Shown piece after piece: positions 25,004 through 32,602 of a stretch of 64,000 bases of DNA; positions within the stretch are counted from its first letter, which is position 1; every line of letters begins with the position of its first letter. Location of the stretch: the NCBI GenBank assembly GCA_038889235.1, contig JAWAHN010000001.1:344499-408498 (forward strand). The letters are read 5' to 3'. The notes beneath the pieces were generated by a model that saw nothing but the letters and a program-made list of their open reading frames with translations, ran no database searches and had not been told where the DNA came from. Source of the stretch: Candidatus Jordarchaeales archaeon (GTDB lineage Archaea > Asgardarchaeota > Jordiarchaeia > Jordiarchaeales > Freyrarchaeaceae). The translations under genes and the position numbers were made by a program.

Positions 25004-26139
25004 AGACGATATACTGCGAGTTCGGACTCATTGGAAAAGAGCTCGCCTTCGAAGAGAATGTCTATATTTCGTTTTCGAAAAACGGGTTCATAAAGGATGT
25101 TTCCCACACTCCGCCCGGAGGAGTGAATGAAGAGTATGTGTCTTGCCTTGTAATGCCGGGTCTGGTGAACGCGCACACCCACGTTGGAGACTCGTTCTTC
25201 AAGGAGGTAGGGTATAACTATAGCATAGATGAGCTGGTAGCACCTCCGCACGGACTTAAGCACAACTTGCTGGACTCCGTGCCGGAGAGGGAGATCAAGG
25301 AAGGAATAAAATGGGCTGCAGTTGAGATGCTGTCGTCTGGAACAACCACCTTCGCAGACTTCAGGGAGGGGGGTGTCAGGGGGGCGCTTATACTAAGGAG
25401 GGCGTTGGAGGACGTCCCAATTAAATGCCTCATTCTGGGTAGGGATCACACCAATATAGGCGACCTCTTGAAGGTGTGCGACGGGGTGGGGCTTCCTTCA
25501 ACTGTCCCCTACAGTGATGAGGAGCTTAGAATGGTGTATGAAGAGTGCAAGCTAAGGGAGGCGATAATTTCAGTCCACGCTTCTGAGACCGTGGATGAGA
25601 GGGAGAGGTCTCTCAGAATGCATGGCGTGACAGACGTGGTTAGAGCGGTGAACATCCTAAACGCAGATCTCTTAGTTCACTTGACTCACGTGAGCGATGA
25701 GGAGCTTTCCCTAGTCTCCGGGAGGGGGGTTGCGTGTTGCCCTCGGGCTAACGCCTACCTGGGCGTCGGTATTCCGCCCGTCGAAAAAATGGTGGAAGCG
25801 GGCGTTAAGGTTTGCCTTGGAACAGACAACGTGATGATAAACTCCCCAGACCTGTTTAGGGAAATGGACTTTTTGGGTAAGGTTGTTAGGGCTAGATCCG
25901 GTGTGAGGGCGCTGAGCGCGAAAAGCATACTGAAGATGGTCACGGTAAACCCGGCTGAAGTCTTAAAGCTGAACTCCGGGTGGATTGAGCGGGGGAGAGC
26001 GGCCGACATAGTGATAATAGACTTAGAGGCGCCCAACGTTAAACCGGTACACCACCCTTACCAGGCTCTTGTGCACAGGGTTAAGTCTGAAAACGTGGTC
26101 TCGGTTTACGTTAACGGGGTGAAAGTTCATGAGAAATAG
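25000..26139 (+). CDS. Amidohydrolase in the riboflavin operon
   Basis: A 379-residue metal-dependent amidohydrolase of the cytosine/S-adenosylhomocysteine deaminase group. The first metal site is NAHTHVGDSF (about residues 51-60), followed by HAS (about 188), HLTHVSDEEL (about 227) and the catalytic GTDN (about 276). GTG at 25000 has AGGAGG 10 bases upstream and overlaps the arfA stop; the gene overlaps arfC by 11 bases. It sits exactly where the ArfB deformylase step (creatininase family in methanogens) would be expected, between ArfA and ArfC genes, and no ArfB is in the operon. Deformylation or deamination of the riboflavin intermediate is therefore a reasonable inference, not shown by sequence. 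Confidence 0.82.
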   Translation: MKTIYCEFGLIGKELAFEENVYISFSKNGFIKDVSHTPPGGVNEEYVSCLVMPGLVNAHTHVGDSFFKEVGYNYSIDELVAPPHGLKHNLLDSVPEREIKEGIKWAAVEMLSSGTTTFADFREGGVRGALILRRALEDVPIKCLILGRDHTNIGDLLKVCDGVGLPSTVPYSDEELRMVYEECKLREAIISVHASETVDERERSLRMHGVTDVVRAVNILNADLLVHLTHVSDEELSLVSGRGVACCPRANAYLGVGIPPVEKMVEAGVKVCLGTDNVMINSPDLFREMDFLGKVVRARSGVRALSAKSILKMVTVNPAEVLKLNSGWIERGRAADIVIIDLEAPNVKPVHHPYQALVHRVKSENVVSVYVNGVKVHEK

Positions 26140-26812
26140 GCCGTACGTGATACTTAACGCCGCCATGAGCCTGGATGGAAAGATAGCCACAGTCTCCGGA
26201 GACTCCGCGTTCTCCGACGAAAAAGACTGGGAGAGAGTGCACAGGTTGAGGAGCGAGGTTGACGCCATAATGGTCGGAGTGAACACGGTGCTTGTAGACG
26301 ATCCTAAGCTGACATCTAAGGTTGGGAAGAGCCCGCTGAGGGTTGTCGTGGACAGTAAGGCGAGGACTCCTCCAACCGCTAGGGTGATCACCTTCATGAA
26401 GGGGGAAGTCCCGACCGTTGTGGCGGTTACAAGTAAGGCTCCGGCTGAAAGAGTTGAGAGGTTGAAGCAGGCAGGGGCTAAAGTTATAGTCTGCGGGAAC
26501 GGAGACAAAGTCGACTTGGAGATGCTTATGGAGAAGCTGTCCGAGATGGGTGTGAGGACTCTAATGCTCGAGGGGGGAGGGAACCTCAACTGGGGGATGC
26601 TCGAAAAAGGGCTCGTCGACGAAATAAGGGTTGCAATAGCCCCAGTGGTGGTTGGCGGAAGCAAGGCGGTGACTCTCGTTGAGGGGGAAGGCTTTGAAAA
26701 AGTGAGCCAAGCCGTGAAGCTGGAGTTCGTTAAAGTTGAAACTGTGGGAAGCTGCTTACTTGTAACGTGCAAGGTTAAGGGTAGGGGGCAAACTTCCGAA
26801 GGGAATGTTTAA
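26129..26812 (+). CDS. arfC: 2,5-diamino-6-ribosylamino-pyrimidinone 5'-phosphate reductase (ArfC)
   Basis: A RibD C-terminal-domain (HTP) reductase that reduces the ribosyl to the ribityl side chain with NAD(P)H. The start PYVILNAAMSLDGKIA, the VDAIMVGVNTVLVDDPKLT segment (about residues 45-63), GVRTLMLEGGGNLNWGML (about 140-157) and a final AIAPVVVGG are all typical. It is a stand-alone reductase of 227 residues as in archaea. The start overlaps the amidohydrolase gene. It ends the operon; a short CCCCT/AGGGG hairpin lies 50 bases after the stop. Confidence 0.92.
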   Translation: MRNRPYVILNAAMSLDGKIATVSGDSAFSDEKDWERVHRLRSEVDAIMVGVNTVLVDDPKLTSKVGKSPLRVVVDSKARTPPTARVITFMKGEVPTVVAVTSKAPAERVERLKQAGAKVIVCGNGDKVDLEMLMEKLSEMGVRTLMLEGGGNLNWGMLEKGLVDEIRVAIAPVVVGGSKAVTLVEGEGFEKVSQAVKLEFVKVETVGSCLLVTCKVKGRGQTSEGNV

Positions 26813-26887
26813 GCTTTTGTGGGTTCCGCGCTAGGACCGGGGGATTTTCACTTACGGAGGACCCCTTTATAGCAGGGGGTTGAAAGA

Positions 26888-26899
26888 AGCTTAAAAAAC
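26888..26899 (+). promoter_or_regulatory. TATA box of the LarA gene
   Basis: AGCTTAAAAAAC lies about 50 bases before ATG 26944. The intervening leader carries GGTGGGG close to the start. Confidence 0.45.
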
Positions 26900-26943
26900 A
26901 TTGTCCATATAGGTTATTAAGTGGCACTCTGGGTGGGGATTGG

Positions 26944-28200
26944 ATGAAGGTTTGCTTGCCTCAGATGCCGTGGTTTGGAGACACCGTTTTAGAGTTGGAG
27001 TTCCCAGACGGGTGGGATGTCCACTTCTGCAGCATGGCTGGCGACGGGAAGCCTCCTTTGAGCAGGGAGCAAGTGTTGTCGGCTTTAAGGAACCCTGTGG
27101 GAACAAAGCCTCTGAGTAAGCTGGCTGAGGGTAGAGAGGAGGCAGTCATAATCTTCGATGACATGACTAGGCCGACTAGGGTCTACGAAATAGCCCCACT
27201 GGTGCTTGAGGAGCTGAGGAGAGGAGGAATTGGGGAAGACCACGTGAGGTTCATCTGTGCTAACGGCGCCCATGGAACCTTTGACAGGGAGGACTTCGCA
27301 AAGAAGCTTGGAGAGGATATAGTTGAAGGGTACCCTGTTTTCAACCACAACCCCTACAGCAACTTGGATTACCTGGGTCACACTAGGTATGGAACCCCCG
27401 TCGAGGTTAACTCTGAGGTGATGAGCTGCGACCTTAAGATTTGCATAGGCTCGATAGTGCCGCACCCGCAGTTCGGCTTCGGCGGAGGGGCTAAGATGAT
27501 CTTGCCGGGGGTGTCAAGCGTGAGGTCGATATCATTCAATCACGGCGACCTGGGTGGGTGGTCTGCTGCTTCAGATTACAGGGATTTGCACCCAAGTTGC
27601 CAGCTGGCCTATGGAAGGGTTAACGATGAGAACATAATGAGGAAGGACGCCGAGGAAGCTGCGAGAATGGTTGGAGTGGACATGGTGGTGAACGTCCTAG
27701 TAGACTTGAAGAGGAATTCTACGAACATATTTGCAGGGGACGTCGTGGAGGCGCAGAGGGAGGGGGTCAAGGAGGCGATGACCCATTATAGGGCACAGCT
27801 CGTCCAGAGCCCGGACATAGTTGTTTCAAACGCCTACTCGAAGGCTAGTGAGGCGACCATAGCGGCATGGCCCGCCGTCCTGCTTAAAGAGGGAGGAACC
27901 CTTGTGATAGTTTGTAACACGCCCACCGGGCAGGTTTCGCACTACGTGCACGGGCGATGGGGGGTTAAGAGGGTTGGAGGAAACCTTTGGCTTCCCCCGA
28001 CGAGGATACTTGACAGGGCCGGGAGGATAATAATCCTGTCGAGGTACCCGGAGAAACAGTACTGGCTCGAGATAGCACCCAAAGAGAAGACTCTCAAAGT
28101 GAAGACATGGGAGGAAGCGCTCGAGGAGCTTAGGAACGCGCATGGGGACAAGCCGAGGGTCGCAGTGTTCCCCGACGCGACGATACAGAAACCCTTCTAA
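26944..28200 (+). CDS. LarA-family protein (lactate racemase-like)
   Basis: A 418-residue protein with the full LarA motif set: IFDDMTRPTR (about residue 63), ICANGAH (about 102-108), FNHNPYSNLDYLG (about 136) and IVPHPQFGFGGGAKMILPG (about 172). These carry the His and Lys residues that bind the nickel-pincer cofactor in lactate racemase. Substrates in the family include lactate, malate and other 2-hydroxyacids. The cofactor genes larB, larC and larE are not in the window. It converges with the nucleotidyltransferase-pstK unit. It is a distant paralogue of the 20894-22372 protein and keeps the motifs that one has lost. Confidence 0.85.
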   Translation: MKVCLPQMPWFGDTVLELEFPDGWDVHFCSMAGDGKPPLSREQVLSALRNPVGTKPLSKLAEGREEAVIIFDDMTRPTRVYEIAPLVLEELRRGGIGEDHVRFICANGAHGTFDREDFAKKLGEDIVEGYPVFNHNPYSNLDYLGHTRYGTPVEVNSEVMSCDLKICIGSIVPHPQFGFGGGAKMILPGVSSVRSISFNHGDLGGWSAASDYRDLHPSCQLAYGRVNDENIMRKDAEEAARMVGVDMVVNVLVDLKRNSTNIFAGDVVEAQREGVKEAMTHYRAQLVQSPDIVVSNAYSKASEATIAAWPAVLLKEGGTLVIVCNTPTGQVSHYVHGRWGVKRVGGNLWLPPTRILDRAGRIIILSRYPEKQYWLEIAPKEKTLKVKTWEEALEELRNAHGDKPRVAVFPDATIQKPF

Positions 28201-28216
28201 CGACCCTCTATTTTTC

Positions 28217-29287
28217 CTAGATCGGTTTTACTGGTTTTAGAACTTGGTCGTAATATTTTTCTCCGGGTATGTAGGAAAGGGTGACTTGGTGGAAGCTCTT
28301 CTTAGGCGCTTGGACCTCCTCCAACATTCCTTCAACGACTATGCGGTCTCCCTCCTTCGCCACCATCTTAAACTCCTCGACGTAAGAAACCGCCCGCATT
28401 ATGTCGTCTACCTTAACACCACTTATCACTTTGACGTCTTCGAGGAGGTAAACTGCAGGGGTGAAGTACGAGTCCTCGTCACCCGCCACGGTTGCCTCAA
28501 TTCTAATCCAACCCTTGCTCTTTACCCTAGTTTCAGGATTGTACTCGTTCCTTATTTCGCTCCAATCCTTTACGGGCTCAAACTCTACCTTCACAGTTCG
28601 CCCAAGTTCGGGTGAGTCGTACACGGCGTATATCATCTTCTGCTTCTCGTAAAACAGGTATTCTTGAAGCGAATAGTTTTTGAATCGCCAGTTCTTGTTG
28701 AGGAGGGCTGCGGGTTGTGAGAACTCGTTGCGCAGCGGCCCACCTTCTTCGTATATACACTTTAGCGCTTCAACTAGTTCTAGGAGCTTTTTCCGCCCGT
28801 AGACGATGAGGTCTATGTCGCTGAAGTACGCGTTGTAGAAGTCGTGTAGAAGGGAGCCGAAAACCCCGAAGTCTGTGTACTTTAAGCTCGAAACCTCCAT
28901 TACGGTTTCTACGACGTTTATAGCCGCGTCCACCATTAGGTCTGGTTCCTCGCTGAAAAACAGCTGAAACCTGTGGTCTGGTCTTCTGACCTCGGAAAGC
29001 TGGCCCTCTTTAACCCCCACCACTCTGCGCTGGAGGGGTTCATGGAAGAAAGTGTACTGCGGGTATTTCTCCATGACGAACCTTAGGCCCTCGTCGCCGT
29101 AAAACTTATAGTAGGTTATGGGGAGCCCGTCCCTAATTGCCCTAGGATTCTGGCTTCTGTATATTGTTTCAGGAGCGTACTCGACGTCGCACACGCAGCA
29201 GGTGGGCGGGTGGTCGTAGCCGTAAACTCTGAATATTATTCCTTCCTGGGTGACGGGGGCATCCCTATCTCTGAGCCTCAAAACCAA
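28217..29287 (-). CDS. Nucleotidyltransferase-fold protein, second in the pstK operon
   Basis: A three-part protein of about 356 residues. An N-terminal region (to about 130) has a Cys cluster (PPTCCVCDVEY). The Pol-beta nucleotidyltransferase core is visible as GVFGSLLHDFYNAYFSDIDLIVYG, with GS and DID as the catalytic signature. A C-terminal beta domain (DRIVVEGMLEEVQAP) looks OB-like. I chose TTG at 29287 (GGAGGG about 8 bases upstream) because the product then aligns from its first residue with its paralogue. It starts 5 bases after the upstream stop. The substrate is unknown; cotranscription with pstK suggests a tRNA or RNA link. Confidence 0.72.
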   Translation of the reverse strand: MVLRLRDRDAPVTQEGIIFRVYGYDHPPTCCVCDVEYAPETIYRSQNPRAIRDGLPITYYKFYGDEGLRFVMEKYPQYTFFHEPLQRRVVGVKEGQLSEVRRPDHRFQLFFSEEPDLMVDAAINVVETVMEVSSLKYTDFGVFGSLLHDFYNAYFSDIDLIVYGRKKLLELVEALKCIYEEGGPLRNEFSQPAALLNKNWRFKNYSLQEYLFYEKQKMIYAVYDSPELGRTVKVEFEPVKDWSEIRNEYNPETRVKSKGWIRIEATVAGDEDSYFTPAVYLLEDVKVISGVKVDDIMRAVSYVEEFKMVAKEGDRIVVEGMLEEVQAPKKSFHQVTLSYIPGEKYYDQVLKPVKPI

Positions 29288-29292
29288 ACGGC

Positions 29293-30279
29293 TTAACCCT
29301 CCGTTACAGGCCATATGTATTCCTCGTCTCCTACACCGGAGCCGACGACTACGCGGAGCCAGCTGCCTTTGGGCCCCTCGACGCGTTCAAGCATCCCTTT
29401 AACCTTAACGCGCTCACCCTTGCGCGCCACGTCCCTAAACTGTCCTATCATGCTCACAACCTGCTTTACCTCCGGGTTTTCGCACTCCACCCAGTAGACG
29501 GCTGGCCTGAAAACGGCTTCCCAGTCGTCGGTCACCGTGCACTCGACTTCAACCGGATTGATCGCCCGATACGTGTACTCTCCGTACCTCTCCCTGATCT
29601 CCTCCAGTCGTCTCGTGGCGTTCACCACGACGCGCACTCCTTCAAAGATAACCCTGTTCCTCCTGAGCTCATCGAACCGATCGGCCAAGAGGGGCTCAGC
29701 AGCGCCTTCCTCGACTAGAGCTGTTAAAGCCTCTTTTACCCTTCTGAAGTTCTCTGACCCATAGACTGTTATGTCTATGTCGCTTTCCGAGCTGTGCATT
29801 TGGAGGGATATGGACCCGTGTATGCCGAACTCGCTTAATGGAACCCTTGATCTATCTGAAAGGAGGAGTATGACTTTGACGGCGAGTCTCTCGAGTGGGT
29901 CGGGGTTCTTCTTTGAGAGTAAAGATTTTAGGCACTCGCCTGGGACGTAGACCCTTTTTATTCTCTCCCTTGGTACTGTGACCACCTCTTTCCCGTCGTG
30001 TGGAGAGTAGTAGACGTAGTCTTCGGATAGTTTTCTCAGCGCTGAGAGCACGTTCCGGTATATTTTCGGGGAGTATAGCTTGACCGGTCTAACCAGGGTG
30101 ACTCCTTCCAACCGCCATGTGTAAGGCAGCCATGGGACGTCAAAGAGGTGCTTTAATTTTAGGGGTATGTACTTCAAGTAGGCGACCACTCTGTCCTCCG
30201 GATGGGCGTAGCCCATAGTGTAGAAGACTAGGTCTTCAACGGTCACTATTATGTCCCCGTCCCTTGGAGTCCAGTTCAT
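29293..30279 (-). CDS. Nucleotidyltransferase-fold protein, first in the pstK operon
   Basis: A 328-residue paralogue of the next gene with the same order: N-terminal region (about 1-150), nucleotidyltransferase core with GIHGSISLQMHSSESDIDITVYG (GS and DID), and a C-terminal domain GERVKVKGMLERVEGPKGSW. ATG at 30279 has GGAGGT 6 bases upstream and lies inside pstK, overlapping it by 44 bases, so translation is coupled to the kinase. The N-terminal region lacks the Cys cluster of its paralogue. COG2413-like proteins are the closest group I can name; none has a firmly known reaction. Confidence 0.72.
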   Translation of the reverse strand: MNWTPRDGDIIVTVEDLVFYTMGYAHPEDRVVAYLKYIPLKLKHLFDVPWLPYTWRLEGVTLVRPVKLYSPKIYRNVLSALRKLSEDYVYYSPHDGKEVVTVPRERIKRVYVPGECLKSLLSKKNPDPLERLAVKVILLLSDRSRVPLSEFGIHGSISLQMHSSESDIDITVYGSENFRRVKEALTALVEEGAAEPLLADRFDELRRNRVIFEGVRVVVNATRRLEEIRERYGEYTYRAINPVEVECTVTDDWEAVFRPAVYWVECENPEVKQVVSMIGQFRDVARKGERVKVKGMLERVEGPKGSWLRVVVGSGVGDEEYIWPVTEG

Positions 30280-31096
30280 TTAGGACCTCCTCGACGCGTT
30301 CCCTAAACGCCTTCTCCGCTTCAACTGTTGACAGACCCGCTTTTAATGCTTCCCTAACAAAGGACTTGCGCAACCCGCTGAGGACTTTAGCGGCAGCCGG
30401 GGCGCGCTTGACAACTTCGGACACCACTCTCCTCGTTGCCTTGTCGATTTCCTCTGCAGCACTACCCTTCACAGAAATTTTATCTCTCCCTTCCTGTTTC
30501 AGGGAGAGGAGGAGTTTTAGGATCTCCCTAGCACACTCTTCGGCCTTAGTTTTGGAGAGATCTACGCTGACCAGGCTTCTGTCCCACTTATACTTGGATC
30601 CGGGTTTTTCGAACTTCTCGCTTATGGAGGTTATGACTTCCTGTGGGATTGGAAGACCCCTCTCTTCATTCCACTTGAGGGCGACTTCGAGTGGGGTTTC
30701 CACTGCAATTATCGCGTAAGCGGCGCCCGTTTGCCTGGCCAGCTCCACGAGCTTGTGGCGCACTGAAGAGTAATAGTTTGTGTCGTCGCTTATCACGCTC
30801 ACGCCGGTTTTCAGAAGGAGGCGAATTGTTTGAAGCGTTAATTCTCTCACTACAGGCTCCCTTTCTGGAGGGAAGCGCTCCCGGTATATGGGCATCATTC
30901 TTCGAAAGTCGTCGGATCCCACTACCGCAACTGGTATTCCGCTGTGCTCCATAGCTAGGGCAAGGTGTGTGGCGAGGGTGGTCTTGCCGCTGCTCGGGAG
31001 CCCGCAGAGAACTACGAGAAACTTTCTGGGCGACGCGAGCTGTATTCTTATTCCCTCCGCACGATCTCTTGGGAGATTGAACGGTTTAGGAAACAC
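30236..31096 (-). CDS. pstK: L-seryl-tRNA(Sec) kinase (PSTK)
   Basis: It phosphorylates Ser-tRNA(Sec) to give the substrate of SepSecS. The P-loop is GLPSSGKT (residues 32-39). The PSTK-specific signatures are SDDFRR (61-66), DDTNYYSSVRHKL (104-116) and KFEKPGSKYKWD (161-172); the last two closely match what I recall of the methanococcal enzyme. The C-terminal 100 residues form a helical region, where archaeal PSTK binds the tRNA D arm. GTG at 31096 lies about 22 bases from the shared TATA, so the message is probably leaderless. PSTK-like proteins also occur in archaea without selenocysteine, but here selB and spcS are present. Confidence 0.9.
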   Translation of the reverse strand: MFPKPFNLPRDRAEGIRIQLASPRKFLVVLCGLPSSGKTTLATHLALAMEHSGIPVAVVGSDDFRRMMPIYRERFPPEREPVVRELTLQTIRLLLKTGVSVISDDTNYYSSVRHKLVELARQTGAAYAIIAVETPLEVALKWNEERGLPIPQEVITSISEKFEKPGSKYKWDRSLVSVDLSKTKAEECAREILKLLLSLKQEGRDKISVKGSAAEEIDKATRRVVSEVVKRAPAAAKVLSGLRKSFVREALKAGLSTVEAEKAFRERVEEVLNELDSKGRGHNSDR

Positions 31097-31113
31097 TTTA
31101 AATTGTTGCTTCG

Positions 31114-31123
31114 TTTTTAAGTA
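31114..31123. promoter_or_regulatory. Shared TATA element between pstK and thiDN
   Basis: TTTTTAAGTA on the plus strand reads TACTTAAAAA on the minus strand. Its centre is 22 bases from the pstK GTG and about 20-26 bases from the thiDN starts, so one A/T core could serve both divergent genes. Confidence 0.5.
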
Positions 31124-31137
31124 TTGAGGAGAGAGGG

Positions 31138-32496
31138 GTGGCTATGATTCCCGTGGCTCTCACCATAGCTGGCTCTGACCCCCTCGGTGGAGCCGGCGTC
31201 CAGATGGATCTGAAGACTTTTGCGGCTCTCGGGGTCCACGGGGTGTGTGCTATAACTGCTGTCACCGCTCAGAACACTGTGCACGTTAGGGACATTTACG
31301 TGATTCCACCTGAGATAATAATGGCCCAAGTCGACGTGTTGATGGAGGATGTAGAAGTTAATGCCGCTAAGACGGGCATGTTGAGGGATAAGGAGACAGT
31401 TGAGGTTGTTTGCGCCATAGAGGACGAGTACGGTTTCCCGCTTGTAGTTGACCCCATAATTTGGGCTGGCTCCGGCGAGAGACTGGCTTCACCTTCAGCC
31501 GAGAGAGCGATAATAGACCAGCTTGTCCCAAGGGCGACTGTGGTTACACCCAACATTGCGGAGGCCTCTCTAATAGCGGACATGCAGATTAAGAGTGTTA
31601 GAGACATGGAAGAGGCTGCGAAAGCCATAGCTTCGAGGGGGGTTGAGTGCGTGGTGGTTAAAGGAGGACACTTGGATGAACAGAGCAACGTTGTCGTCGA
31701 CGTCATGTACTCTAAAGGGGATGTGAAGGTTTTCGAGAAGCCTCGTTTTAAGGAGGGGGCAAGCCACGGGAGGGGGTGCTGCTTCTCCGCCGCCATCACA
31801 GCGTTCATCGCGATGGGTGAGCCACCGACCACCGCCGTGGAGAAGGCTGAAAACTACGTTGAAAAAGTTTTCTGCCATCCTGTTGATGTTGGAAGAGGGA
31901 GGAAGCCTGCGAATCCGCTGGTAATAGTTCATCACGAGGCTGAGAGGTGGCGTGTTATTAACGACATCGATAAGGCTTTAGAGTTGCTTGAAGCGGAGAA
32001 AAACATGGACGTGTTGATACCCGAGGTCAGAATGAACATAGGGATGGCGACGAGCTTCGCTAAGCGCGTTGAGGACGTTGCGGCTGTGGAGGGGCGGATT
32101 GCTAGCTTCAGGGGGCGTGCTAGGCCGCTGGGGTGCCCGAAGTTTGGCGTCTCAAGCCACATAGCCAGGGTGATATTGAAAGTCATGGAGTACGACCCGG
32201 GGATGAGGGCGGCTGCAAACATTAGGTATTCCCCAGAGATACTTGAAGCTTGCAGGAAGGCTGGGTTCGTGGTCTCGAGCTTCGACAGAAGGGAGGAGCC
32301 AGAGGATGTTAGATCCGTGGAGGGTAAGAGTCTTCAGTGGGGTGTGGAGCAGGCGATTCAGAAGGCGATGAGGGTGCCCGATGTGATCTATGACGAGGGA
32401 GGGTTTGGGAAAGAGGGGATGATAAGGGTACTAGGTCAGACGGCGACGGATGTCGTGGAAAAGATTTTGCGCATAAAAAGCCAGCTGAAGCTCTGA
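31138..32496 (+). CDS. thiDN: Hydroxymethylpyrimidine kinase fused to thiamine-phosphate synthase ThiN
   Basis: A 452-residue bifunctional enzyme. Residues 1 to about 265 are ThiD ([60 protein letters not shown]-like ATP site). Residues about 275-452 are ThiN, the archaeal thiamine-phosphate synthase domain ([55 protein letters not shown]). It thus makes HMP diphosphate and joins it to the thiazole phosphate. GTG at 31138 and ATG at 31144 are both possible behind GAGGAGAGAGG. In the ATP site the usual Gly-Thr/Ala-Gly-Asp reads GRGCC, an unusual pair of cysteines. Confidence 0.93.
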   Translation: MAMIPVALTIAGSDPLGGAGVQMDLKTFAALGVHGVCAITAVTAQNTVHVRDIYVIPPEIIMAQVDVLMEDVEVNAAKTGMLRDKETVEVVCAIEDEYGFPLVVDPIIWAGSGERLASPSAERAIIDQLVPRATVVTPNIAEASLIADMQIKSVRDMEEAAKAIASRGVECVVVKGGHLDEQSNVVVDVMYSKGDVKVFEKPRFKEGASHGRGCCFSAAITAFIAMGEPPTTAVEKAENYVEKVFCHPVDVGRGRKPANPLVIVHHEAERWRVINDIDKALELLEAEKNMDVLIPEVRMNIGMATSFAKRVEDVAAVEGRIASFRGRARPLGCPKFGVSSHIARVILKVMEYDPGMRAAANIRYSPEILEACRKAGFVVSSFDRREEPEDVRSVEGKSLQWGVEQAIQKAMRVPDVIYDEGGFGKEGMIRVLGQTATDVVEKILRIKSQLKL

Positions 32497-32602
32497 AGGG
32501 TCTGGACATGAAGTTAGCGTAGGCTGTAAATGTGTGGTAAGGGTTTAACCCCCTGACAACGGTTTATTAGATTGTGGCTTCCTTACGTGTAGACGACAAG
32601 CG

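Noticed and set aside
26862-26878. Terminator of the riboflavin operon (CCCCT/AGGGG)
   Set aside because: Short stem with no following T-run; kept only as a remark in the arfC entry.
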